From positions 494,057-535,389 of the forward strand of contig NZ_LKEH01000018.1 of assembly GCF_001642795.1 (NCBI RefSeq): a stretch of 41,333 nt of DNA. The letters run 5' to 3'. A model generated the notes under the pieces. It had not been told where the DNA came from and made no database searches. It saw nothing but the letters and a program-made list of their open reading frames with translations. A program made the position numbers and the translations under genes. Below, piece by piece: positions 26,884 to 35,997 of this stretch (its first letter is position 1; every line of letters begins with the position of its first letter). This DNA is from Pseudomonas viridiflava (lineage in GTDB: Bacteria > Pseudomonadota > Gammaproteobacteria > Pseudomonadales > Pseudomonadaceae).

Positions 26884-27606
26884 TCAGCGATTCCCGAGCG
26901 TGGCGGTGGCCAAACCGGGAAAGTCTGTAATCAGGCTGTCTACGCCGAAGTCAGCGAGCCTGCGCATCAACGCCGGTTCGTTGACCGTCCATACCGACAC
27001 ATGCAGCCCCTGACGCTGTGCCTTTTGCAGACGCTCAGGGGTGCATAACGTCCAGTTCAACGCCAGAATTTCGCAACCATAGTTCTGCGCGACCTTCAGC
27101 GGGTCGAGCCAGGCGTATTCGGCTACCAGCCCCCGCGAGATGTCCGGCGTCAGCTCGACAGCGGCGCGGAGCACTTCACGGGAGCTTGAGGTGATGGTGA
27201 CCTTGTCCAGCAATCCGTGCCGCTGAACCATTTCACGAATGGCCAGCACGGTATTTGCCGCACGGGTGCGTGAGGCACTTTTGACTTCCAACTGCCAGTG
27301 CTCGAAGTCGCAGTGTTCGAACAACTCTTCCAGGCGCGGAATCGGGCAGGGGTTCACCCAGCCAGGTCCGCCCTTGCGTGCGTCGTAGGTCACCAGATCG
27401 GCAGCGTCGTGTTCGTGGACCTTGCCGCGCCGGTCGGTGGTGCGCTTGAGGGTCGGGTCATGGATGACCATCAGTTCCCCGTCGCGCGACAGGTGCAGGT
27501 CCAGTTCGCAGCGGCGAACGCCATGCTTGAGGCATTCCTGAAAGCTGGTCAGGGTGTTTTCCGGTGCTTCGCCCTTGGCGCCGCGGTGGCCGTAGATAAG
27601 GGTCAC
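26884..27606 (-). CDS. glycerophosphodiester phosphodiesterase
   Basis: A 240-aa cytoplasmic GDPD-family enzyme that hydrolyses glycerophosphodiesters to glycerol-3-phosphate and an alcohol. YGHRGAKGEAPENTL provides the catalytic His and Arg with the metal-binding Glu. ELDLHLSRDGELMVIHDPTL carries the Glu-x-Asp pair and second His, and the C-terminal strand is VSVWTVNEP. There is no signal peptide, so it is of the UgpQ/cytoplasmic type. GTG 27606 is chosen because AGGAG lies 5 nt upstream; the frame upstream lacks family resemblance. Its order next to sthA and a PilZ gene matches P. aeruginosa PA2990 as I recall it. Confidence 0.93.
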   Translation of the reverse strand: MTLIYGHRGAKGEAPENTLTSFQECLKHGVRRCELDLHLSRDGELMVIHDPTLKRTTDRRGKVHEHDAADLVTYDARKGGPGWVNPCPIPRLEELFEHCDFEHWQLEVKSASRTRAANTVLAIREMVQRHGLLDKVTITSSSREVLRAAVELTPDISRGLVAEYAWLDPLKVAQNYGCEILALNWTLCTPERLQKAQRQGLHVSVWTVNEPALMRRLADFGVDSLITDFPGLATATLGNR

Positions 27607-27661
27607 GTTTACTCCTGGCCTGAAAGGCGCCAACTACTGGTGTGATCGGATAAGGGGTGAA

Positions 27662-28249
27662 TCATGAGCCTGAGGGCTGGCCTCGCTCCAGCGCCTGGCG
27701 ACGTTGCTGCGCCTGGCGTTGCAGAACGTGACGGGCAATCAACTGGCGCTGCGCATCAGGCAACTGCACGAACTCGACCCAGGTGTCGAAACCGCCGTCG
27801 GCCAGTGCGTCGCTCTGCGTCACCCTGGCGTGCAGCATCAGGCCGGCGGCCTGTGGCATCAGCACCATCTTGATCGAGAGTTCTTCGCCCACCGTATAAT
27901 TTTGCAACGAATTGAACTGCATGCCGCCTTCGGACAGTTTGACCGGCTGCGGTGTGCCGAGCTTGCCCAGCGCGGTGTGGGCGACGACCTGACCGAGCAG
28001 GTCGATGCGCTTGTTCAGCGACTTGAGAAAGCTGTTGAGCACGCGGTCGCGCTCGTCGAGCTGGCGCAGCAGATGCTGGGATTCGAATTCGCTGACATGC
28101 AGCTCGCTCAGCAGGTCGAACAGCGCCGAGGTCTCCTTCATCGCCTCGTGGCTGGCGGCCTCGGCTGCGGACAGCGGGTTAATTTCCAGTGCGACGCTGG
28201 CATCGATACGGTAGTATTCGCGGCGTTCTGCTTCATCTAATGTCGACAT
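27662..28249 (-). CDS. PilZ-domain protein with central helical insertion
   Basis: A 195-aa cytoplasmic protein. The RxxxR motif of c-di-GMP-binding PilZ domains is at residues 10-14 (REYYR). The following strand signature occurs about 90 residues later as VKLSEGGMQF, where the usual Asp/Asn is Lys104. Between them is a helical stretch (FDLLSELHVSEFESQHLLRQ, then LDERDRVLNSFLKSLNKR) that looks coiled. The C-terminus is basic and Gln/Arg-rich. Ligand binding is therefore plausible but weakened. It is divergent from lolC, a placement also found in P. aeruginosa (PA2989) as I recall. Confidence 0.8.
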   Translation of the reverse strand: MSTLDEAERREYYRIDASVALEINPLSAAEAASHEAMKETSALFDLLSELHVSEFESQHLLRQLDERDRVLNSFLKSLNKRIDLLGQVVAHTALGKLGTPQPVKLSEGGMQFNSLQNYTVGEELSIKMVLMPQAAGLMLHARVTQSDALADGGFDTWVEFVQLPDAQRQLIARHVLQRQAQQRRQALERGQPSGS

Positions 28250-28351
28250 GGCGAACCCATGGTAGCGGCGGTGGTCAGAGAGTCTCGAGTGTAAAGCTGC
28301 ACGTCAAGGCCCGCCACACGGACGTCCTCATTCCTGCGAACAAAGTCCCTA

Positions 28352-29602
28352 ATGTTCAGACCTCTTTTTGTATTCATCGGCACGCGCTACACACGTGCAA
28401 AACGACGTAACCATTTTGTTTCCTTCATTTCCCTGACTTCCATGATCGGCCTGGCGCTTGGCGTTGTGGTGATGATAGTCGTGTTATCGGTAATGAATGG
28501 CTTCGATCACGAAATGCGCACCCGCGTGTTGGGCATGGTGCCCCACGCGACCATTGAGTCCGGTGACCCGATCACGGACTGGAAGGCGCTCGCCGCCAGG
28601 GTTCAGGAGAACTCTGAGGTGCTCGCGGTTGCGCCGTTCACCCAGATGCAGGGTTTATTGACCCACGAAGGCAAGGTGCAGAAGGTGCTGCTCAACGGCA
28701 TCGACCCGGCCCAGGAACGCAAGGTGTCGATCATCGACAACTTCATCCAGCAGGGTAAGCTCGACAGCCTCGAGCCCGGCAGCTTCGGCATCATGATCGG
28801 TGACAAGGCAGCGGCCAAGCTGGGTGTCGCGGTCGGTGACAAACTGACGTTCGTGGCACCTGAAGTTTCACTGACTCCTGCCGGTATGTTTCCGCGCATG
28901 AAGCGTTTCGAAGTGACCGGCATTTTCCACGTCGGCGCTGGCGAGATCGACGGCTATCTGGGCCTGACCAATCTTGATGATCTGGCGCGCCTGCATCGCT
29001 GGAAACCCAATCAGGTTCAGGGCTTGCGCCTCAAGTTCAACGACCTGTTCGCGGCACCGCGCACCTCGTGGGAAATCGCTCAGAAGCTGGGCGAAAACAA
29101 TTTCTATTCCCGTGACTGGACCCGCACCCACGGCAACCTGTATCAGGCGATCCGTATGGAGAAGGCCATGATCGGGCTGCTGTTGCTGCTGATCGTGGCT
29201 GTGGCGGCGTTCAACATCATTTCCACGCTGGTCATGGTGGTCAACGACAAGAAGGGCGATATCGCCATCCTCCGCACGCTGGGTTCCACGCCACGCCAAA
29301 TCATGGCGATCTTCATGGTGCAAGGCACGGTGATCGGTGTCGTTGGCACCCTGATCGGCGCGGCGCTTGGGATTCTCGCTGCGCTCAATGTCAGCGCGGC
29401 GATATCGGCGCTTGAGGGGTTAATCGGGCACAAGTTTCTCAACGCCGACGTCTATTTCATCGATTACCTGCCTTCGCAACTGATGGCCCAGGACGTGTTC
29501 CAGGTCTGCGGTGCGGCGTTGGTCCTGAGTTTCCTCGCCACCCTGTATCCCGCCTGGCGTGCTGCGCGCACCCAGCCGGCGGAGGCGTTACGTTATGAGT
29601 GA
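28352..29602 (+). CDS. lolC: lipoprotein-releasing ABC transporter permease LolC
   Basis: A 416-aa inner-membrane permease of the LolCDE complex, which extracts outer-membrane lipoproteins for LolA. The N-terminal signature [20 protein letters not shown] precedes the first membrane helix. A large periplasmic domain (about residues 45-260) is followed by three C-terminal helices of the FtsX/MacB type, with [20 protein letters not shown] as the coupling region. It ends [12 protein letters not shown]. It overlaps lolD by 8 nt when the first lolD ATG is used. It is paralogous to the third gene, lolE. Confidence 0.95.
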   Translation: MFRPLFVFIGTRYTRAKRRNHFVSFISLTSMIGLALGVVVMIVVLSVMNGFDHEMRTRVLGMVPHATIESGDPITDWKALAARVQENSEVLAVAPFTQMQGLLTHEGKVQKVLLNGIDPAQERKVSIIDNFIQQGKLDSLEPGSFGIMIGDKAAAKLGVAVGDKLTFVAPEVSLTPAGMFPRMKRFEVTGIFHVGAGEIDGYLGLTNLDDLARLHRWKPNQVQGLRLKFNDLFAAPRTSWEIAQKLGENNFYSRDWTRTHGNLYQAIRMEKAMIGLLLLLIVAVAAFNIISTLVMVVNDKKGDIAILRTLGSTPRQIMAIFMVQGTVIGVVGTLIGAALGILAALNVSAAISALEGLIGHKFLNADVYFIDYLPSQLMAQDVFQVCGAALVLSFLATLYPAWRAARTQPAEALRYE

Positions 29603-30293
29603 GTCGGGCATGTCTGATAAAGCTGTATTGAGTTGCCGCAACCTGGGTAAATCCTACGAGGAAGGCCCGGAATCAGTGGTTGTATTGTCCGGCCTGCAAC
29701 TGGAACTGCACCCCGGTGAGCGGGTGGCTATCGTCGGCAGCTCGGGCTCCGGCAAAAGTACCTTGCTCAATCTGCTGGGCGGTCTGGACACGCCATCGCA
29801 AGGCAGCGTCTGGCTGGCGGGCGAAGAGTTGTCGGCGCTGGGCGAGAAGGCTCGTGGTCTGCTGCGCAACCGGGCACTGGGTTTCGTCTACCAGTTCCAC
29901 CACCTGTTGCCCGAGTTCACGGCGCTGGAAAACGTCTGCATGCCGCTTTTGATCGGCCGCACGGCGATTCCCGAAGCTCGCAAGCGCGCCACTGCGCTGT
30001 TGGAGCGCGTGGGGCTGGGACATCGTCTGGCGCACAAGCCGTCCGAGCTGTCCGGCGGCGAGCGTCAGCGCGTGGCGATTGCCCGTGCGCTGGTCAATCA
30101 GCCGGGTCTGGTGATGCTCGACGAGCCGACCGGCAACCTCGACCATCACACGGCCCAGGGCATTCAGGACCTGATGCGTGAACTGAGCACCTCGTCGCGC
30201 ACCGCGTTTCTGGTCGTGACCCACGACATGAGCCTGGCCAGACAGATGGACCGCGTATTGCGTCTGGAAGACGGTCGCCTCGTCGAGGCTTGA
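29595..30293 (+). CDS. lolD: lipoprotein-releasing ABC transporter ATPase LolD
   Basis: A 232-aa ATP-binding subunit. Walker [10 protein letters not shown], signature [15 protein letters not shown], Walker [14 protein letters not shown] and H-loop VTHD are all intact. A GGAGG site 9 nt before ATG 29595 supports that start and an 8-nt overlap with lolC. ATG 29610 (MSDKAVLSC) gives 227 residues and may be the start used in related species. It powers the LolC/LolE pair at the inner membrane. The three genes form a tight operon. Confidence 0.96.
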   Translation: MSESGMSDKAVLSCRNLGKSYEEGPESVVVLSGLQLELHPGERVAIVGSSGSGKSTLLNLLGGLDTPSQGSVWLAGEELSALGEKARGLLRNRALGFVYQFHHLLPEFTALENVCMPLLIGRTAIPEARKRATALLERVGLGHRLAHKPSELSGGERQRVAIARALVNQPGLVMLDEPTGNLDHHTAQGIQDLMRELSTSSRTAFLVVTHDMSLARQMDRVLRLEDGRLVEA

Positions 30294-30355
30294 TTCACCC
30301 GGCCCGGCGCAAGTCATCGCGCCGGGTTCTACACTTTTTCTACGGTGCTCCGCGA

Positions 30356-31600
30356 ATGTTCAGACCGTTACCCATCTTCATCGGCATGCGCTATACCCGC
30401 GCCAAGCGCCGCAAAAGCTTTATCTCGTTCATTTCGATGACCTCGATGATCGGTCTGGCACTGGGTGTGCTGGCGATGATCGTGGTGCTGTCAGTGATGA
30501 ACGGTTTCCAGCGTGAAATGAGTTCGCGAATTCTTGGCATGGTGCCGCACGCAGTGATCGCGGGCACGACGCCGGTGGATGACTGGAAGCCGCTGGCCGC
30601 CGCTGCCCTCAAGAATCCAGAAGTGACGGCAGCCGTGCCGTTCACCGACATGGAAGGCATGCTGTCCTACAAGGGTTCGATGCAGCCGATCCAGATCAGT
30701 GGTGTTGATCCGGCGCTTGAGCACGAAGTGTCGATCGTCACGAAGCACATCACGCGTGGCAGCCTTGAAGATCTGAAGCCCGGCGAGTTTGGCGTCGTGC
30801 TGGGCGATCTCACGGCGCGTCGCTTCCGCCTGAGCGTCGGTGACAAGCTGACCCTGATCGTGCCCGAAGTCAGTAGCGCACCGGGCGGCATCACCCCGCG
30901 TCTGCAGCGTCTGACGGTCGTTGGCGTGTTCAAGGTTGGTGCCGAGCTTGACGGCTCCATGGCGCTGATCAACATCGCAGATGCCGCGCAAATGCAGCGC
31001 TGGCAGCCGAATCAGGTGCAGGGCGTGAGGCTGGCGCTGAAAGACCTGTACATGGCGCCGCAAGTGTCGACCGCCATCGCCAGCAGCCTGGGCGACGGTT
31101 ATCGCGCCGATGACTGGACGCACACGCAGGGCAGCCTGTTCAGCGCCATGAAAATGGAAAAGACCATGATCGGCCTGTTGCTGCTGATGATCGTCGCGGT
31201 GGCCGCGTTCAACATCATCGCCACGCTGATCATGGTGGTGAACGACAAGGGCGCGGACATCGCCATCCTGCGCACCATCGGCGCGACACCCAAGCAGATC
31301 ATGGCGATCTTCATGGTGCAGGGCACGGTGATCGGTATTGTGGGCACGCTGATCGGTGGCGTGCTCGGCATCATCGCGGCGCTGAATGTCAGCAGTCTGG
31401 TGGGCTGGATCGAGCGGGTCAGTGGTCAGCACATCTTCAGTTCCGACGTGTATTTCATCAGCAACCTGCCGTCCGAACTGCAGGGCGGTGACGTGTTGCT
31501 GATCTGCAGCGCCGGTTTCATTCTGAGCTTCCTGGCCACGGTCTATCCGGCCTGGCGCGCCGCGCAGATCGAGCCGGCGCACGCCCTGCGTTACGAGTGA
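30356..31600 (+). CDS. lolE: lipoprotein-releasing ABC transporter permease LolE
   Basis: A 414-aa permease, a paralogue of LolC with the same layout: N-terminal [20 protein letters not shown], one helix, a periplasmic domain, then three helices containing GADIAILRTIGATPKQIMAIF. LolE normally binds the incoming lipoprotein and LolC recruits LolA; which copy does which cannot be decided from sequence alone. The start ATG 30356 lies 62 nt after lolD; its ribosome site is weak, as for lolC. A terminator follows. Confidence 0.95.
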   Translation: MFRPLPIFIGMRYTRAKRRKSFISFISMTSMIGLALGVLAMIVVLSVMNGFQREMSSRILGMVPHAVIAGTTPVDDWKPLAAAALKNPEVTAAVPFTDMEGMLSYKGSMQPIQISGVDPALEHEVSIVTKHITRGSLEDLKPGEFGVVLGDLTARRFRLSVGDKLTLIVPEVSSAPGGITPRLQRLTVVGVFKVGAELDGSMALINIADAAQMQRWQPNQVQGVRLALKDLYMAPQVSTAIASSLGDGYRADDWTHTQGSLFSAMKMEKTMIGLLLLMIVAVAAFNIIATLIMVVNDKGADIAILRTIGATPKQIMAIFMVQGTVIGIVGTLIGGVLGIIAALNVSSLVGWIERVSGQHIFSSDVYFISNLPSELQGGDVLLICSAGFILSFLATVYPAWRAAQIEPAHALRYE

Positions 31601-31618
31601 TCTTCACGTTGTGACTTC

Positions 31619-31648
31619 AAGCCGTTGCCGACCCGCAACGGCTTTTTT
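31619..31648 (+). terminator. terminator of lolCDE
   Basis: Eight-base perfect stem GCCGTTGC/GCAACGGC with a 6-nt loop and six T. It is placed 18 nt after the lolE stop. Confidence 0.88.
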
Positions 31649-31652
31649 GTTC

Positions 31653-33014
31653 TCAGACAGGCAGTTCGATAAGGAAGCGGGTGATACCGTTGGCCGATTC
31701 GCAACGAATCGTGCCGCCATGGGCATGAATGATCGAGCGAGTAATCGCCAGACCCAGCCCGGCATGTTCACTGCTTTCCAGTCTGGCGGGGTCTTCGCGG
31801 TAAAAGCGGTCGAACAGGCGTGTCAAGGCATCAGCAGCGATATCGGTGCCGCTGTTTTCAACACTTAAAACGACGCCTGACGGTGACGTCTTCAGCTCGA
31901 TCTTCACGTAGCCAACCGGGTGTGTGAAGCGCAAGGCGTTGTCCAGCAGATTGGACAGCACGCGGCGTAGCAGCGCAGCGTCGCCGTGCACGGTGGCCTG
32001 TCCCTTTCGCGACAGACTCACCTGTGTGTCTTCAGCCAGTGGCGCGAAGAACTCCAGTACGGCATCCACCTCATTTTCCAGTTGCAGCGCTTCGCGTGCC
32101 GGATGCAAGAGGCCGTGCTCGGCCTTGGCCAGAAACAGCATGTCGTTGACCATCTGCGCCATGCCTTGCAACTCTTCGAGGTTGCCGGTCAGCGCTTCGC
32201 GGTAGTCTTCGAGCGCACGCGGGCGGGTGAGGGTGACCTGGGTCTGGGTCAGCAGGTTGGACAGCGGCGTGCGCAGCTCATGGGCGATATCGGCAGAAAA
32301 CGCCGACAGGCGTTGGAAGCTGTCGTCCAGACGGCCGAGCATGGCATTGAATGCGCGGGTCAGTTCCGCCAGTTCTGTAGGCATGTCCTGTTCGGGAAGG
32401 CGGGTGGTCAGCGAACTGGCCGACACGCTCGCCGCGATAGCGCTCATCCTGCGCAACGGCTTCAGCCCGCTGCGGGTGGCCCAGGCACCGAGCAGCGCGG
32501 TGGCGAGGGCAGACAGGCCGACGGTGAGCCAGATCAGGCGTTGCATTCGCTCCAGGAAGTGCTGGTGATGAGTGATGTCCAGTAATAGCGTGACCTTGGG
32601 CGAAGGCCCTTTGTGCGGCAACAGTGATTCTGTAAGGCTGCGATAGGCCGTCTGGTCAGCGCTGATCGTCTGAAGGCCGTCATCGAGCGGCGCAGCGGCT
32701 GAGAGGTTATCGAACCAGATCTGGCCGTCAGGTCCTGTAATGCGCAACGTCAGGTCCGGCTGATGTCCCGTACTGGACAGCGCCACTTGCCGACGCTGGT
32801 CGAAATCCTGCGCTGTCCCGACACCTTGCAACGTGCTGCGCAGACTGGCGAGCCGGGCGTCGAGCAGTTGCCGGTCCAGTTCGACGAAATGCGCTTCGCT
32901 GGCATGGTTGAACAGGATGCCTGCGGTAAGCGAGACCGCAGCCGTGCAGACGGAAAACAGCAGCGCCAGGCGGTTGCGTAATGAAAGCCGATCAAACCGG
33001 CGCCGCAGATTCAC
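31653..33014 (-). CDS. cinS: heavy-metal (copper) sensor histidine kinase
   Basis: A 453-aa inner-membrane kinase. The first helix is at about residues 15-35 and the second at about 160-180, enclosing a periplasmic sensor of about 125 residues. Then come a HAMP linker, the H box [15 protein letters not shown] with His245, the N box [12 protein letters not shown] and the G box [14 protein letters not shown]. Its layout is that of heavy-metal sensors (CopS/CusS/CinS). The start ATG overlaps the stop of the regulator gene by 4 nt, so the pair is coupled. Orthology to CinS/CopS is inferred from the regulator, the cop box and the position beside queF. Confidence 0.88.
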   Translation of the reverse strand: MNLRRRFDRLSLRNRLALLFSVCTAAVSLTAGILFNHASEAHFVELDRQLLDARLASLRSTLQGVGTAQDFDQRRQVALSSTGHQPDLTLRITGPDGQIWFDNLSAAAPLDDGLQTISADQTAYRSLTESLLPHKGPSPKVTLLLDITHHQHFLERMQRLIWLTVGLSALATALLGAWATRSGLKPLRRMSAIAASVSASSLTTRLPEQDMPTELAELTRAFNAMLGRLDDSFQRLSAFSADIAHELRTPLSNLLTQTQVTLTRPRALEDYREALTGNLEELQGMAQMVNDMLFLAKAEHGLLHPAREALQLENEVDAVLEFFAPLAEDTQVSLSRKGQATVHGDAALLRRVLSNLLDNALRFTHPVGYVKIELKTSPSGVVLSVENSGTDIAADALTRLFDRFYREDPARLESSEHAGLGLAITRSIIHAHGGTIRCESANGITRFLIELPV

Positions 33015-33691
33015 AGCCGGCGCTCTTCGATGACATAGCCCATGCCGCGCACGGTATGAATCAGTTTGTCGGGAAAGTCGTCATCGATCTTGGCCCGCAA
33101 ACGGCGGATGGCAACTTCGATGATGTTAGTGTCACTGTCGAAATTCATGCCCCAGACCTGCGCGGCCAGCAGAGATTTGGGCAGCACCTCACCGTGACGA
33201 CGCAACAGCAATTCCAGCAGGGTGAACTCCTTGGCCGTCAGGACGATTCGCTGGCCGTTGCGTTCGACTTCGCGTCGCATCAGATCCAGCCGCAGGTCGG
33301 CGATCTGCAGATGAGTCTCGACAGCGGCACTGCCACCGCGGCGCAGCAGGGTACGGACCCTGGCGAGCAATTCGGAGAAGGCGAAGGGTTTGACCAGATA
33401 ATCGTCAGCGCCCAGTTCCAGGCCGTGAACACGGTCCTCGATGGCATCACGCGCGGTCAGGAACAGCACTGGGGTATCCAGCCCGGCAGCGCGTACCGAT
33501 TCAAGGATTTCCCAGCCGTCACAATCCGGCAGCATCACATCAAGAATCAGCAGTGCATGGTCGCCACTCAAGGCCCGCTGCTGACCGGCTCTGCCGTCAG
33601 CTACCCACTCGGTGTCGAACCCGGCTTCGTTCAGGCCCTGGCGCAGAAACTGGCCGGTTCTGGATTGGTCTTCAACGATCAGTAATTTCAT
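33011..33691 (-). CDS. cinR: heavy-metal (copper) response regulator
   Basis: A 226-aa OmpR/PhoB-type regulator. The receiver has the phospho-acceptor Asp51 ([13 protein letters not shown]) and Lys in YLVKPFAF. The winged-helix DNA-binding domain spans roughly 125-222 ([18 protein letters not shown] recognition region, then [15 protein letters not shown]). It belongs to the CopR/CusR/CinR group, which in Pseudomonas senses copper. The intergenic region to queF carries a cop-box match 65 bp upstream of this ATG, fitting autoregulation. In P. putida, CinRS is described as lying beside cinA and cinQ (queF), which makes the name plausible; copR is the equivalent P. aeruginosa name. Confidence 0.88.
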   Translation of the reverse strand: MKLLIVEDQSRTGQFLRQGLNEAGFDTEWVADGRAGQQRALSGDHALLILDVMLPDCDGWEILESVRAAGLDTPVLFLTARDAIEDRVHGLELGADDYLVKPFAFSELLARVRTLLRRGGSAAVETHLQIADLRLDLMRREVERNGQRIVLTAKEFTLLELLLRRHGEVLPKSLLAAQVWGMNFDSDTNIIEVAIRRLRAKIDDDFPDKLIHTVRGMGYVIEERRL

Positions 33692-33755
33692 TGTGCGCGG
33701 TCATGTGCGGTGCAATGCAGGCTTTATAGCGCAGGCGGCGTTATCAGGGGTGAAG

Positions 33756-33771
33756 CTGACACGACTGTAAT
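33756..33771 (+). promoter_or_regulatory. cop box CTGACA-N5-GTAAT
   Basis: CTGACA-CGACT-GTAAT exactly fits the consensus CTGACA-N5-GTAAT reported for Pseudomonas CopR. It lies between cinR (65 bp away) and queF (about 95 bp away). TATAAA-like boxes occur toward both genes (minus strand 33723-33728; plus strand 33828-33833). It probably controls cinRS; an effect on queF is possible. Confidence 0.7.
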
Positions 33772-33866
33772 GATCCGGCTGCGCCGCGTCGGGCGAGAGA
33801 TTGTCGCTGAAAGCCTGTCGCAAACCCTATAAACTCGCCGCGTTAATTCATGATCCAGGTATCGCC

Positions 33867-34697
33867 ATGCATCCCGCAGCCGAACACTCGCCGCTGGGCA
33901 AGTCCAGTGAGTACATCGCCACCTATACGCCTTCCTTGCTGTTCCCCATTCCTCGCACTGCGAAATGGGCCGAGCTGGGGCTGACAGCCGAGACGCTGCC
34001 GTATCGGGGAATCGACTTCTGGAACTGCTATGAGCTGTCCTGGCTGCTGCCGTCGGGCAAGCCGGTGGTGGCGATTGCCGAGTTCAGCATTCCGGCCGAC
34101 TCGCCGAATATCATCGAGTCCAAGTCGTTCAAGTTGTACCTGAACTCGCTCAACCAGACTGCGTTCGAGACGCGTGAGCAATTACAGGTCACGCTGGAGA
34201 AAGACCTTTCAGCGGCTGCCGGAAAACCGGTCGGCGTGCGCATCCGCAGTCTTGACGAGATCGAGCGTGAAGGGGTCGCGGCGTTGCCGGGCGTGTGCAT
34301 CGATGATCTTGACATCAGCGTCAGCAGTTACGATCGGCCGCAACCTGAACTGCTGCGTTGTGATGAGTCGCGCGTCGCCGAGGAAAGCGTGTACAGCCAT
34401 CTGCTCAAGTCCAACTGTCCGGTCACCAGTCAGCCGGACTGGGGCAGCGTAGTGGTCGACTACCGCGGCGCGGCGCTGGATCATGCGAGTCTGTTGGCCT
34501 ATATCGTCAGCTTCCGCCAGCATTCGGACTTCCACGAGCAATGCGTGGAGCGGATCTTTCTCGACCTGCAGCGACTGCTCAAGCCGGAAAAACTGACGGT
34601 GTATGCGCGTTACGTACGGCGCGGCGGTCTGGACATCAACCCGTATCGCAGTACCGAAGTGCTTGACGTGGAGAACGGCAGGCTGGCGCGGCAGTAA
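33867..34697 (+). CDS. queF: NADPH-dependent 7-cyano-7-deazaguanine (preQ0) reductase
   Basis: A 276-aa enzyme that reduces preQ0 to preQ1 in queuosine synthesis. It has the long, two-domain YqcD-type length. The QueF motif is [15 protein letters not shown], and the active-site Cys lies in [13 protein letters not shown]. The start ATG 33867 ([12 protein letters not shown]) gives the canonical length. It stands alone, divergent from cinRS, with a cop box in the shared intergenic region. In P. putida the equivalent gene (cinQ) is reported copper-inducible; here the cinA gene that usually precedes it is missing. I saw no preQ1 riboswitch upstream. Confidence 0.95.
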   Translation: MHPAAEHSPLGKSSEYIATYTPSLLFPIPRTAKWAELGLTAETLPYRGIDFWNCYELSWLLPSGKPVVAIAEFSIPADSPNIIESKSFKLYLNSLNQTAFETREQLQVTLEKDLSAAAGKPVGVRIRSLDEIEREGVAALPGVCIDDLDISVSSYDRPQPELLRCDESRVAEESVYSHLLKSNCPVTSQPDWGSVVVDYRGAALDHASLLAYIVSFRQHSDFHEQCVERIFLDLQRLLKPEKLTVYARYVRRGGLDINPYRSTEVLDVENGRLARQ

Positions 34698-34715
34698 GGC
34701 GTTCGGGCCGCTTAC

Positions 34716-34804
34716 TGATCGTTCGCAACGCTGCCCAGGACGCTCTTGAATGTGACGCAGAGCGTCACGTGACGCATGCCCATGCAGAGCGATGGGCACG
34801 ATCA
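34716..34804. repeat. decayed REP/REPIN-like element
   Basis: An 89-bp element bounded by TGATCGT and ACGATCA. Inside are GTGACGC-AGA-GCGTCAC (34752-34768) and GCCCAT ... ATGGGC (34778-34797), both with a GC-AGA-GC loop core. These cores and the GATCGTTC/ACGATC ends resemble the abundant REP units of P. syringae. It fills the gap between queF and the DUF4404 gene and may also act as an mRNA 3' stabiliser or weak terminator. Confidence 0.6.
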
Positions 34805-34824
34805 AAGCCGCCTGTCAGCGATCA

Positions 34825-35091
34825 TCAGATCCCGATGTTGCCCAATGTCTGCAAGACGTTGCGCAGGGTGCCGGCGATGGCTGGGTGTTCCAGTTCGAAG
34901 CGCTCGACCGCCAGGTTCACGCCATCGGCCAGACTCGGGTCTTCGTGAGTGGCGTTTTCCAGTTCGATTCGGGTCTGGATCTGTGCCATCAGTTCGTGCA
35001 GATTGTCGCGTTCGGCCTCGGACAGCGGGGGATTCTGCTCCAGTTGCTCGCGCAGGGTATCGAGTTGTTCTTGCAGTTCGCGGGCAGGCAT
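34825..35091 (-). CDS. DUF4404-family small protein
   Basis: An 88-aa acidic helical protein: MPARELQEQLDTLREQLEQ, then NPPLSEAERDNLHELMAQIQ. This N-terminal pattern is that of DUF4404 proteins. There is no signal peptide, membrane helix or catalytic motif; a coiled-coil homodimer is plausible. The start is ATG 35091 with AAGGAG upstream. Its position between queF and the phosphonatase-like gene is the same as in P. aeruginosa as I recall. Function unknown. Confidence 0.8.
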   Translation of the reverse strand: MPARELQEQLDTLREQLEQNPPLSEAERDNLHELMAQIQTRIELENATHEDPSLADGVNLAVERFELEHPAIAGTLRNVLQTLGNIGI

Positions 35092-35194
35092 GACGTGCTC
35101 CTTCAATGATAAGTCTGTCCCATGGACTACGCCGCTGGGCTAAAGGTTCGTGACGCCTTAAGACTAATCCACTCCAGAGCAGGCTGCATGTGTG

Positions 35195-35806
35195 TCAGGG
35201 CTTTTCGCCCTTGCTGCGGCGCAGGCTGATGTCTGCAAGGCACGACTCCAGCTCGCCCAGATGATCGATCACCGAATGCACGCCCAACGCATAGAGCTTA
35301 AGCGTGGCGTGAGCGCGTCGCTGTTCGCGTTCGGCATCAGTCAGGGCTTTCCATTGCAGGGGCGATAACCCGCACAACGGTCCGCACGACGCCAGTCCAA
35401 TCGTCCATAGCCCGGCGTTCAGCCCCGATTGCAGCAGGCGCGGATCACCACTGATCAATACACAGCCATCCAGTTGGCGCACACCCAGAGCCATCAAGGC
35501 GGTCCAGCAGGCATCTGGCGCTGGCCATTGTGCGGCGGGACGGGGCGCGGCCATGATCCAGTCATTCAAAGGTTCAGCAAGTTTATTACTGAGTGTGTCC
35601 GGCAACTCGTCCAGCCATGCACAGGGCAGGCCTTGCTGACGCAGTCTTCGCAGAGCATCCAATGCACCCGGTGTCGCCTCGGCGTGATTGCATTCCCGGT
35701 CGGCAGCAGGGCTTGCTGCCTGCGCACCGAAGTCCACAAGGCAACCGCTGAGGCCGAACAGCAAGGCGGAGAAGGAGGGTTGCGGGTTGAGGACCGGCGC
35801 GAGCAT
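35195..35806 (-). CDS. phosphonatase-like HAD pseudoenzyme
   Basis: A 203-aa HAD-fold protein resembling phosphonoacetaldehyde hydrolase (PhnX). The N-terminal loop LLFGLSGCLVDFG aligns with the PhnX pattern FDWAGTTVDYG, so the nucleophile Asp is Gly18. The cap domain, which holds the Schiff-base Lys, is missing: the sequence jumps from DFGAQA to TPGALDALRRLRQQG. The C-terminal segment VLISGDPRLLQSGLNAGLWTIG matches the GDTxxD region, keeping one Asp. Catalysis by the PhnX mechanism is therefore excluded by what is visible; a binding or regulatory role is possible. It is transcribed alone, between a DUF4404 gene and the divergent mlaA. Confidence 0.8.
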   Translation of the reverse strand: MLAPVLNPQPSFSALLFGLSGCLVDFGAQAASPAADRECNHAEATPGALDALRRLRQQGLPCAWLDELPDTLSNKLAEPLNDWIMAAPRPAAQWPAPDACWTALMALGVRQLDGCVLISGDPRLLQSGLNAGLWTIGLASCGPLCGLSPLQWKALTDAEREQRRAHATLKLYALGVHSVIDHLGELESCLADISLRRSKGEKP

Positions 35807-35997
35807 GGTGATCTCTCTGAAATACCAAAGCACGCTACAGGCCTTTTGTGACACTGCGATGAACGAGTGATGACCGCGTTTACCTGCATTGCCTTGCCGA
35901 CAGAACTGCCTTATTTGTCACAGAACGCTTTATACTGCCGGTCCTTGCGTGTGGGGGCGTAGCACCCGCGTCATTATTTAGATCAGGAGTGTCAGCT

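Noticed and set aside
28352..31600. LolC and LolE as a frame-shifted duplication
   Set aside because: Both frames are intact and full length; paralogous permeases flanking LolD are normal in this family.
33692..33866. preQ1 riboswitch upstream of queF
   Set aside because: I looked for the aptamer core (a short stem-loop followed by an A-rich strand) and saw no match; the cop box explains the region better.
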